A stretch of 19,988 bases of DNA from an uncultured Lachnospiraceae bacterium (GTDB taxonomy: Bacteria; Bacillota; Clostridia; Lachnospirales; Lachnospiraceae), in assembly GCA_910587895.1 (NCBI GenBank), contig CAJUOE010000034.1, positions 1-19,988 on the forward strand. The letters are read 5' to 3'. The position numbers and the translations under genes are program-made. Shown here piece by piece: positions 1 to 6,349 of the stretch. The stretch's first letter is position 1. Each line of letters starts with the position of its first letter. Under the pieces are notes generated by a model. The model made no database searches and was not told the origin of the DNA. It was given only the letters and a program-made list of their open reading frames with translations.

Positions 1-77
1 CGCGATATATCGTCGAGGGTACCGATGGTGGCCTCGGTGATGCGCTCTATATCTGCAGGGGTATAGATATTTTTCAT
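1..77 (-). CDS. 5' end of an unidentified gene downstream of trxA (partial)
   Basis: An ATG at 77-75 directly follows the thioredoxin stop codon (78-80), and the frame stays open to the window edge, giving 25 residues that begin MKNIYTPADIERITEATIG. The zero-nucleotide spacing suggests translational coupling with trxA in a dnaE-trxA-X operon. The fragment is too short to recognise and no function is proposed. Codon use and base composition match the neighbouring Bacteroidales-like genes. Confidence 0.6.
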   Translation of the reverse strand, partial: MKNIYTPADIERITEATIGTLDDIS

Positions 78-395
78 TTACAGCTCTAAAAGCTGGTCAA
101 TTTTCGCACGTATAGCATCGGCTTTCTGACCACCGACAAGGCGCAGGTCGGTCTTCTTGCCATCCTTGAAGAACAGCAGTGTGGGAAGACTGCGGATACC
201 GCACTCGGTAGCGAAATCGCTGTTGTCGTCGCAGTTATATTTGCCTACTATAGCGCGGCCTTCGTATTCTTTCGCAACCTCTTCGACAATGGGGGCCATG
301 GCTACGCAGGGACCGCACCAGGTTGCCCAAAAATCTACTACAACGGGCTTGCCGCTGGCTATGAGTTCTTTGACGTTTGAATCGGTAAATTCCAT
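78..395 (-). CDS. trxA: thioredoxin
   Basis: This encodes a 105-residue cytosolic thioredoxin, the usual family length, which reduces protein disulfides using electrons from thioredoxin reductase. The active site WCGPC is at residues 26-30 in the usual context DFWATWCGPC, and the cis-proline loop SLPT is at residues 69-72. There is no signal peptide. The start ATG at 395 lies 15 bases after the dnaE stop codon. A dnaE-trxA pair is a familiar arrangement in Bacteroidales, which supports the taxonomic reading of this end of the contig. Confidence 0.95.
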   Translation of the reverse strand: MEFTDSNVKELIASGKPVVVDFWATWCGPCVAMAPIVEEVAKEYEGRAIVGKYNCDDNSDFATECGIRSLPTLLFFKDGKKTDLRLVGGQKADAIRAKIDQLLEL

Positions 396-410
396 CTTTG
401 TATTTAGTTT

Positions 411-1080
411 TTAACTTAGAGTTTTTCGATTTACATTAAATGCTATACCCTGCTTGTCGAGCCCGTCGAGAAAATCACGCGACAGGGGCAGGTGGAGCGA
501 GCTCGAAAAGTGTATCTTGCGGTTATGCTCCGACGAATATACATCGATATTCACCGGCACGGTATTGGCCGGCGAACGGTCGTTTTTCTTTTTATATGCC
601 TTGTACGCCTTGTCTTCCTCGTCGAGAACATCCGACAGTAATATAATCTGGTCGGGGTCGACGGTAATAGTGATATCATCGACAAGTTTGCCGATGAGGT
701 CGTTGAGGTCGAGTATGCGGTCGACATTAAAGCGTACCGACACCGCGCCTGTGTTCCTATTGCGGATTTCGCGGAAGGCCCCGGCAACGAAGACAGCCTG
801 GCCGTTTTTGCACAGGCGGTCAAATTCGGCACGTTGCTTGTCGAACAGCGTGATTTCGGTAGTACCCGAGTAATCTTCGATTTTAATAATCGTCATCTTG
901 CTGCCGCTCTGCAAGGTACGTTCTTCGACCGAACTTATGAGCCCGGCAAAGGTCACGGTCTGGGTCGGAGTCTCAATTTCGTTTTTCTCTGCCGCCGTAC
1001 ACCCCACGCCATATCTGACCTCGAGCCAATAGGGGTCGAGTGGATTGGCCGAGAGGTACATGCCCACCAGCTCGCGCTCC
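411..1080 (-). CDS. dnaE: DNA polymerase III alpha subunit, C-terminal fragment (5' end missing)
   Basis: This is the last ~220 residues of the replicative DNA polymerase alpha subunit. It starts in frame with ERELVGMYLSANPLDPYWLE, matching the conserved ERE(L/M)VGIYLSAHPLD block that follows the helix-hairpin-helix region of DnaE. An OB-fold (nucleic-acid-binding) domain follows at about TVTFAGLISSVEERTLQSG through IIKIEDYSG. The terminal tau/beta-interaction region diverges between phyla; its form here and the trxA neighbour suggest Bacteroidales. The polymerase, PHP and fingers domains are absent because the frame runs into foreign sequence near 1080. The translated extension beyond that point (RQRGKIKKSSNVFCGS) is an out-of-frame reading of the Firmicutes gene on the other side of the joint. 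Confidence 0.85.
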
Positions 1081-1090
1081 GTACTTCCGC
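1070..1090. other. joint between Bacteroidales-like and Firmicutes-like DNA
   Basis: On the minus strand one frame ends a Firmicutes-type regulator with ILERVLRKYG, while a different frame begins the conserved DnaE block ERELVG within a few bases. Both genes are therefore cut at the same place (about 1075-1085) and out of frame with each other. No insertion-sequence end or target-site repeat is visible. This fits a contig chimera or an illegitimate join rather than a clean transposition. Confidence 0.75.
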
Positions 1091-1385
1091 AGAACACGTT
1101 CGAGGATTTTTTTATCTTCCCCCTCTGCCGCATCATACATTTTTTTGAGCCTTTCCTGCTCTACGGGAGTGAGTGTGTTATTATATGGTTTATAACTATC
1201 CATGATAAAAATTCCCCTCCTTCCCCCGGCTTTGTGTATACGGGATACCCATATGAGAGGACTGAAACATCATGCAAAATTGTACGCCTTGTAACACCAA
1301 ATTCCTGTGCCAGCTCCTTTGATGTAGTATGACCGCTGACCACAAGAATTCTGATAATTTCTAATCTGCGGTCTGCGGCGGTCAT
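1075..1385 (-). pseudogene. HTH-domain transcriptional regulator, frameshifted and 3'-truncated
   Basis: The start is the ATG at 1385 (MTAADRRLEIIRILV), with GGAGG eight bases upstream. The GTG at 1391 overlaps that ribosome site and is less likely. Residues 1-50 form a DeoR/HTH_11-type winged helix with TSKELAQEFGVTRRTI as the recognition region, followed by YGYPVYTKPGEGG. In this family the glycine run normally continues GGIFI, and that continuation (IFIMDSYKPYNNTLTP...) is found in the +1 frame from 1215. One G is missing from a run of four at about 1214-1219. The second half stops at ILERVLRKYG where the foreign DNA begins. The frameshift could be a real mutation or a homopolymer sequencing error. 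The family reading is from memory of related proteins. Confidence 0.65.
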
Positions 1386-1413
1386 TGTCACTCCCTCCTT
1401 CCACTCAGCCCCA

Positions 1414-1441
1414 GTTATATTCTAAATGGTAAATATGTAAA
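1414..1441 (-). promoter_or_regulatory. sigma-A-type promoter for the HTH regulator
   Basis: Read on the minus strand, TTTACA (1441-1436) and TATAAC (1419-1414) are separated by 16 bases. They lie about 30 bases upstream of the ribosome site and start codon of the regulator pseudogene. Confidence 0.5.
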
Positions 1442-1570
1442 AAACCTTCCTATTTAAAAAACTTTTTCAAAAATTTTTTAGCAAAATCGAACGGCAATAT
1501 CCATATGAAGTTTTAGCACCTTATCATAGAAACTACCTTATAGACTAATCCCTGCTTACTGTCCATACTG

Positions 1571-1678
1571 AAACAGCAAGCACTTCCTGTGTCATGACAC
1601 AGGGCGTAATAGCAAGCACTGCTTGCGTATATACGCATGACGAAATAGCAAGCACTGCCTGTGGACGTCCACAGACAG
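1571..1678. repeat. three 36-bp tandem units with phased unit-specific palindromes
   Basis: Three units start at 1571, 1607 and 1643, exactly 36 bp apart. Each carries the constant core AGCAAGCACT (1575-1584, 1611-1620, 1647-1656). The core is followed by a perfect palindrome whose sequence differs between units: CCTGTGTCATGACACAGG at 1586-1603, TGCGTATATACGCA at 1624-1637 and CTGTGGACGTCCACAG at 1659-1674. The centres of symmetry (1594.5, 1630.5, 1666.5) are also exactly 36 bp apart. The inner 14 bp follow the scheme TG-Y-G-six bases-C-R-CA, so changes in one arm are matched in the other. The array lies in a gene-free stretch. I do not know this element by name. Confidence 0.85.
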
Positions 1679-1725
1679 TTTTTTTACAAATTTTCCACAA
1701 GGGAAAATCCGTAAAAATTGCTCAT

Positions 1726-1757
1726 AAGGGGAAAATCCCCCTAACCCCCTTGCATAA
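1726..1757 (+). other. possible oriT-like motif
   Basis: A short inverted repeat GGGG-aaaat-CCCC (1728-1740) is followed directly by CTAACCCCCTTGCATAAC. A small inverted repeat next to a (C)CCCTTGC core loosely resembles nick regions of MOBQ/MOBP relaxases, such as the pIP501-type CGCCCTTGC core. No relaxase gene is present in the window, so this remains weak. The rest of the gene-free stretch 1386-2023 contains the 36-bp repeats, this motif and one terminator; nothing else is evident. Confidence 0.2.
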
Positions 1758-1780
1758 CAAAAACGTTACAATTTTGAAAA

Positions 1781-1825
1781 CAAAAAATGTACTGCATGAT
1801 AGATTTTAACTCCATTGCAGTACAT
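1781..1825 (-). terminator. rho-independent terminator of the redox operon
   Basis: On the minus strand a perfect 10-bp stem, ATGTACTGCA (1825-1816) with its complement (1796-1787), encloses a 19-base loop and is followed by TTTTTTG and further T-rich sequence. It lies about 200 bases beyond the aldo/keto reductase stop codon, and no gene lies between. The loop is long, so the stem may be less stable than a classical terminator. Confidence 0.55.
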
Positions 1826-2023
1826 CAAAGTAAGTTTGAACGGCTATCTTTTTCTGCCTTCCACTATACCGAATTTATATAACTTCCATTCATTCTTTTA
1901 TGCTGCCAATCTAAGCGTTTGACAGCTTAATGCAAACAAAACTTAACTTACACCAAATAGATAAACTATCAAAAAATGTTTCATTCCACACAGCAATGTT
2001 GTTTGCCAAAATATTTCTTTTTA

Positions 2024-3013
2024 TTAATACCATTCATGTTTCTCATTTCTATCCAGTCTATTGATTTGCTCCATCTCATCATCTGTCAGTTCAAAACCAA
2101 AAATATCCAAATTTTCCTTGATATGTTCGGGATTGCCTGAACCGGGTATCACAACAACACCTTTCTGCAAATTCCAGCGCAAAATTACCTGTGCCGAAGT
2201 TACATGATGTGTTTCTGCAATGGACAAAATCACTTCATCACCAAGCAGTTCTGCGGTGTGTCCTCTGCCTCCAAACGGAAACCACCCTTCCACTACAATA
2301 CCTAAATTCTGAATATATGGAATAACGTCATTTTCCTGATAATATGGGTGTATCTCATTCTGTACCACAGCCGGCGTAATTGTGATTTGCAGCAGAAACT
2401 CCTCTAATTCTTCTACATACCAGTTTGACAGACCAATGGAATGTATTTTACCATCTTTTACAGCCTGTTCCAAAGCTTTATATGCCTCTACATCACCTTT
2501 GCCCGGGTGGTGCAACAGCATTAGGTCAATATACTCTATATCCAATGTTTCCAATGCTTCATCAATTGCCTTGGCAGCATTACCAAACTGATTCGGATAT
2601 AATTTTGTCGTAACAAAGATTTCTTCTCTCGGCACATTACTATTACGGACTGCCTCTCCTACGCTTTTCTCTGTTCCATAGAATGAAGCGGTGTCAATCA
2701 GCCGTCCTCCATTTTCAAGCAACGCCTCCACAGAATTAATGCACGTATCATCTGACAGCGCATATGTTCCAAGTCCGACAATGGGCATATAGTATCCGCT
2801 GTTTAGCAATACCCTTTTATTTTCAAAATCAAATGATATGTCCGTCATAAGCGCATCTCCATTTTCCTTTCCATAACTCCCACTTTCCACAATATTGTTT
2901 GCTTCATTATCGTTCACTTTCTCTTGCACGTTTTCCGATGCCCCACAGCCTGACAATCCAAACATCAGTGACAGTATGCCGGTCACAAGTATAGCTTTTT
3001 TGTAAAATGTCAT
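2024..3013 (-). CDS. aldo/keto reductase with lipoprotein signal peptide
   Basis: The 329-residue protein begins with a Lys-Lys n-region, a hydrophobic stretch and the lipobox GLSGC (Cys23), followed by an acidic, Asn-rich linker to about residue 55. It therefore looks exported and lipid-anchored. Residues ~60-329 form a complete AKR barrel of normal length. The catalytic tetrad is visible as D107 and Y112 (LIDTASFYGTE), K137 (VTTKLYP) and H168 (LLHHP). VQNEIHPYYQ and a C-terminal IPGSGNPEHIKEN cofactor loop also match the family. Most AKRs have IPKS in that loop, where Lys contacts the NADPH 2'-phosphate; here it is Gly291. AKRs are normally cytosolic NAD(P)H enzymes, so the lipoprotein form is odd. 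The start overlaps the preceding stop (ATGA) with GGAGG just upstream. It is the last gene of the operon. Confidence 0.9.
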   Translation of the reverse strand: MTFYKKAILVTGILSLMFGLSGCGASENVQEKVNDNEANNIVESGSYGKENGDALMTDISFDFENKRVLLNSGYYMPIVGLGTYALSDDTCINSVEALLENGGRLIDTASFYGTEKSVGEAVRNSNVPREEIFVTTKLYPNQFGNAAKAIDEALETLDIEYIDLMLLHHPGKGDVEAYKALEQAVKDGKIHSIGLSNWYVEELEEFLLQITITPAVVQNEIHPYYQENDVIPYIQNLGIVVEGWFPFGGRGHTAELLGDEVILSIAETHHVTSAQVILRWNLQKGVVVIPGSGNPEHIKENLDIFGFELTDDEMEQINRLDRNEKHEWY

Positions 3014-3696
3014 TCGTTTCCTCCATTCGTCTTAATGCTTTTATTTTCTGATAACACATCGCTCAAGCCTTTTCCCATAATTGTAAAAAGAACCATTATC
3101 GCCAAATAATCCATTATAAAAAACTGGATTGGTTCATTAAAATCTAAAAATACATATTGTATTTGCAGAAACATATACTGAAAAAACTGGCGCTTCCACA
3201 ACGCATAAATTCCGTATCCTGAAACTATATATACGATAAGCCGTAACCCCCAACAGATATTTTCAAGTGCAGCCATTTTTTTCAGATACATCAATACCCT
3301 TTTCCAATGGAAGCCTAAATGCAGGGACGCTACTAAAAACATCCAATAAGGAACTGCCAAATGAATCAGGCGTATTTTCGTAATGTTGCTTTTCAATCCA
3401 TAGAATGAAAACAAGTGCTTCGACAGTAAAATACCGCTGACCATTTGAAGAATCATCAATAAAAGCAGCACAAAATCAATGCCAGTCATAAATATGCGCA
3501 GCTTATGATAACGCCCGTTTACAATACTGGCATACCATCGCCAATATAATATCTGATGCAGCAAAAACAGCAAAAGCATTATCATTCCCAATATTTCATG
3601 CCACGTTTCCCCGATGAGGGAATAAGTCATAAGAAGCAACAGTACCATTGTCATCAAAACGTCTGTAATCATTTTAGGCTTATTTTTTCCTTTCAT
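3010..3696 (-). CDS. multi-His membrane protein, DUF4405/cytochrome-b-like
   Basis: The 228-residue protein has about six membrane segments (roughly residues 12-28, 34-55, 68-92, 108-130, 148-166 and 190-208). Histidines sit in two helix-embedded pairs with equal spacing: H33 and H47 in segment 2, H112 and H126 in segment 4 (also H130). Two helices each carrying two His 13-14 residues apart is how b-type cytochromes hold two haems between two helices. A membrane electron carrier is therefore likely, but this is inference. GETWHEILG and LHLGFHWKR recall DUF4405 proteins. It lies between a flavodoxin lipoprotein (18-base gap) and the lipoprotein aldo/keto reductase (4-base overlap), which suggests that it may feed electrons to them. 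Confidence 0.75.
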   Translation of the reverse strand: MKGKNKPKMITDVLMTMVLLLLMTYSLIGETWHEILGMIMLLLFLLHQILYWRWYASIVNGRYHKLRIFMTGIDFVLLLLMILQMVSGILLSKHLFSFYGLKSNITKIRLIHLAVPYWMFLVASLHLGFHWKRVLMYLKKMAALENICWGLRLIVYIVSGYGIYALWKRQFFQYMFLQIQYVFLDFNEPIQFFIMDYLAIMVLFTIMGKGLSDVLSENKSIKTNGGNE

Positions 3697-3714
3697 ACTG
3701 CCGCCCCCATCTTC

Positions 3715-4482
3715 CTAATATCCTATCTTTTTCAGCCATTCTATAATGTCATTCTCCGCATCCTGCACTGTATTCCTTGATACAGAAAATCCATCCGTAA
3801 TAACATCCGCCTCAGGCTCCAATTCCTCAATCGTGCTGATTGTGTTGGAAAAACCGCTCCCGCCGGAGGTAACAAACGGAATGACGGTTTTACCAGATAA
3901 GTCATAATCATTAAAAAACGAATATAAAATACGGGGCATATCAGAATACCAGTTTGGATAACCGATAAATACCGTGTCGTACTGTTCCATGCTGTCCACT
4001 TGTGCAGAAATTTCAGGATATGCGTTCTCTCTCTTTTCCTGCGTGGCAATTTCCTCTAATTCCGCATGGTTCATAGGATATGGTGTAACAGGTTCAATAC
4101 GAAACAGATCCGCATTTGTATTTTCCTGAATTACATAAGCTACATACTGGGTATTCCCTAACACTTCCCCATTAATAACAACTGTACTGTATTCTTCTTC
4201 TGCATTCATATTATCCGGCTTTGTGGTTTCCGGCACCGAAAAATAAACCACCAGTGTTTTTTGCCCTCCATCCGGCTCTGTCAGGTTTTCTGCAACACCG
4301 GTATCTGTTTCCGTTGTAATTTCAGAAGAAATACCTGTACCCATTTCTTCTGTCTTTGTACTTTCCTGTGTATTTGCAGCTAAATTATCCTGTACACTAT
4401 TTTCCTGTCCAGATTCCGCACCACAAGCTGTTAATGTACATAAAATCATGCTACATATAATGAATGTCAAAAATCTTTTCAT
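3715..4482 (-). CDS. flavodoxin-domain lipoprotein
   Basis: I place the start at the ATG at 4482 (MKRFLTFIICSMILC), not further upstream, because it follows GGAAAGGAT and gives a clean signal peptide with lipobox LTAC (Cys20). A low-complexity linker rich in Glu, Thr and Ser reaches to about residue 75. The flavodoxin fold begins at KTLVVYFSVPETTKPDN and contains NGEVLGNTQYVA, typical of the Flavodoxin_4 type with a long phosphate loop. It also has IGYPNWYSDMPR (FMN isoalloxazine loop) and FVTSGGSGFS. The fold is complete. Flavodoxins normally act in the cytosol as one- or two-electron FMN carriers, so an exported, lipid-anchored one implies redox chemistry outside the membrane. It lies 23 bases after the MATE gene. 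Confidence 0.88.
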   Translation of the reverse strand: MKRFLTFIICSMILCTLTACGAESGQENSVQDNLAANTQESTKTEEMGTGISSEITTETDTGVAENLTEPDGGQKTLVVYFSVPETTKPDNMNAEEEYSTVVINGEVLGNTQYVAYVIQENTNADLFRIEPVTPYPMNHAELEEIATQEKRENAYPEISAQVDSMEQYDTVFIGYPNWYSDMPRILYSFFNDYDLSGKTVIPFVTSGGSGFSNTISTIEELEPEADVITDGFSVSRNTVQDAENDIIEWLKKIGY

Positions 4483-4505
4483 TTTTTCTTTATCCTTTCC
4501 ATAAT

Positions 4506-5882
4506 TTATTTTGTCAAGTTCTGCGCCCATGTATATTTCCGATAATACCAGAACACTACAGGTACTTTGATACATTCATCAAGACAGATGATAAAATATA
4601 CTGCCAAAACCGGCAGATGAAAATGAAACGCCGCCAGCGAAGCCGTCGGAATTACAATCAGCCACAATACAATCCCATCACAGATACAACCAAATTTTGA
4701 TTTGCCACCGGCACAAAATATCCCGCCAATCACCATGTTATTGATAGAACCAGCAATCGCATAATAGCTGGAAATAAAAAGCATCCCTGACAGATACGCC
4801 GTAGCTGTATCTGTCAGATTGGAAAAATACAAAATCGGCGGACGTATCAACAAAAGGATAAAGCAGGTAATCACTCCGATAATTCCAGCTAATGCTGTTG
4901 CGTGCTTTGCATATTTCTTTGCCAGTCGAATCTGATTTTTCCCAAGCTCGTTGCCGACCAAAATCGCTCCTGCCGTTCCCACGCCTTTGGATACACAGCC
5001 TAAAACATTCCTTACAATGTTGGCAAGAGAATTTGCCGCCACCGCATCATTCCCTAAATGCCCGATAATAACGGAAAATATAGTTACACCACCGCCCCAG
5101 AAAAAATAATTTCCCACCACCGGCAATGTATAGCGGTTAAAATCCTGCCTGATTTTTTTATCCACTGACATGATGTTTGAGAACCTAATTTTTATGCTGT
5201 CGCTTTTTCCGGCTTCCATCATTGTCCATACAAACTGAGTTCCTGTGGCTAAAACGGTTGCCAGCGCTGCTCCCTGAATCCCCAAAGCCGGCAATCCCAG
5301 AAAGCCAAAGATAAATATCGTGTTTAAGCATAAATTTAATAGCATGGACGAAGAACCGATCACAGTGCTTTTCGCTGTTTTCCCGCTGTTTTTCATGATA
5401 CACAGGTACATCTGTGATAATCCCAACGGCACATAGGAAAATCCGGCAATCCGAAGATACGCTGCCCCACGGCTTACCAGCGCCGATTCATTTGTCAGCA
5501 GGGACATAATCCAGTTTGGGAAAAATAATGTACCTGCCAAAAAAATCACAGCTACGACTGTCATATACCGCAGGACAAGGGCAAGTATTCTCTCAACTGT
5601 ATCACGTTCTCCTTTTCCCCAATACTGTGCTGCCAGCATGGTTGTTCCCTGTACAAGAACCGTTACACAGAGATTAAATACAAATGTCACCTGCCCTGCC
5701 AACGACACTGCTGATAATGCATCCTGTTCCAAAAAGCCAAGCATAATGGCATCGGACGCACTTACCAGCGCTGTCATTAAATTCTGAAACGCTATCGGTA
5801 TTACCATAGCCGTCAATGAATGATAAAATGTTCTGTTTTGCTTCAAAGTTATCACTGTACCATACCAATCTTTTTTAGCCAT
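4506..5882 (-). CDS. MATE family efflux transporter
   Basis: The protein has 458 residues and about 12 hydrophobic segments, the usual MATE size and topology. The family signature is visible near the N-terminus (IPIAFQNLMTALVSASDAIMLG), along with VLVQGTTMLAAQYWGKG and, at the start of the second half, the pseudo-repeat NSLANIVRNVLGCVSKGVGTAG. It probably exports organic cations or toxic products using Na+ or H+. The ATG at 5882 overlaps the flavodoxin gene by 31 bases. An alternative GTG at 5855 overlaps that stop by four bases and gives a more typical N-terminus; neither has a strong ribosome site. Its place inside the redox operon suggests that it expels a substrate or product of those enzymes. 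Confidence 0.88.
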   Translation of the reverse strand: MAKKDWYGTVITLKQNRTFYHSLTAMVIPIAFQNLMTALVSASDAIMLGFLEQDALSAVSLAGQVTFVFNLCVTVLVQGTTMLAAQYWGKGERDTVERILALVLRYMTVVAVIFLAGTLFFPNWIMSLLTNESALVSRGAAYLRIAGFSYVPLGLSQMYLCIMKNSGKTAKSTVIGSSSMLLNLCLNTIFIFGFLGLPALGIQGAALATVLATGTQFVWTMMEAGKSDSIKIRFSNIMSVDKKIRQDFNRYTLPVVGNYFFWGGGVTIFSVIIGHLGNDAVAANSLANIVRNVLGCVSKGVGTAGAILVGNELGKNQIRLAKKYAKHATALAGIIGVITCFILLLIRPPILYFSNLTDTATAYLSGMLFISSYYAIAGSINNMVIGGIFCAGGKSKFGCICDGIVLWLIVIPTASLAAFHFHLPVLAVYFIICLDECIKVPVVFWYYRKYTWAQNLTK

Positions 5883-6331
5883 TCAACAAGCTGCCTCTTT
5901 GCATCTGAACCGCCGTCCTCATAAATATTAATACTGTCAAGCACTTCCACATCCTTACAGATTGTACGAATATCGGCTTCCGTATGCCCAAGACCACCAC
6001 CGCCATTCGTGCAAAACAGAGCAATCTTTTTATCTGACATATCATATTTTTCCAAGAAAGAAGCCACAGGCGGGGCAACCGTATTGAACCAGTTTGGCGT
6101 TCCTAACAAAACAATATCATAGTAAGCCGGTTCAGCAGGCATTTCCATTAACAGTGGACGGTATCCTTCTTTCGTTTCCTTCCGTCCCTGACGTTCCGTT
6201 GTGTCATAATCATCAGAATAGGGAACTGTGGGCTTAATCTCAAATAATGTTCCGCCAGTCAATTCCTGAAGCTGCTGTGCAATTCCTTTCGTATGTCCTG
6301 TGTAAGAAAAATAGGCAATCAATGTTTTCAT
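5852..6331 (-). CDS. cytosolic flavodoxin
   Basis: This is a 159-residue flavodoxin of normal short-chain length without a signal peptide. The N-terminal phosphate-binding loop YFSYTGHTKG (residues 7-16) matches the S-x-T-G-x-T pattern. LLGTPNWFNTVAPPV and LFCTNGGGGLGHTE form the FMN-stacking loops. It would carry electrons in the cytosol, perhaps for the alcohol dehydrogenase side of the operon or for passing to the membrane protein encoded further along. A clear GGAGG ribosome site precedes the ATG, and the alcohol dehydrogenase stop is 18 bases upstream. The C-terminal WLKKIGMVQ resembles the WLKKIGY end of the lipoprotein flavodoxin, which hints at shared ancestry. Confidence 0.92.
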   Translation of the reverse strand: MKTLIAYFSYTGHTKGIAQQLQELTGGTLFEIKPTVPYSDDYDTTERQGRKETKEGYRPLLMEMPAEPAYYDIVLLGTPNWFNTVAPPVASFLEKYDMSDKKIALFCTNGGGGLGHTEADIRTICKDVEVLDSINIYEDGGSDAKRQLVEWLKKIGMVQ

Positions 6332-6349
6332 AAAAGTCCTCCTGCTTTT

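Noticed and set aside
454..873. Plus-strand frame of 139 residues opposite dnaE
   Set aside because: It is the antisense shadow of the conserved DnaE OB-fold region, Ser/Arg-rich as such shadows often are.
1571..1678. CRISPR array suggested by 36-bp periodicity
   Set aside because: The 36-bp period leaves no room for separate 30-40 bp spacers, the variable parts are palindromes, and no cas genes are present.
1594..1809. Plus-strand frame of 71 residues across the 36-bp repeats
   Set aside because: The recurring IASTAC text simply reflects a repeat length divisible by three; there is no ribosome site and the rest is not protein-like.
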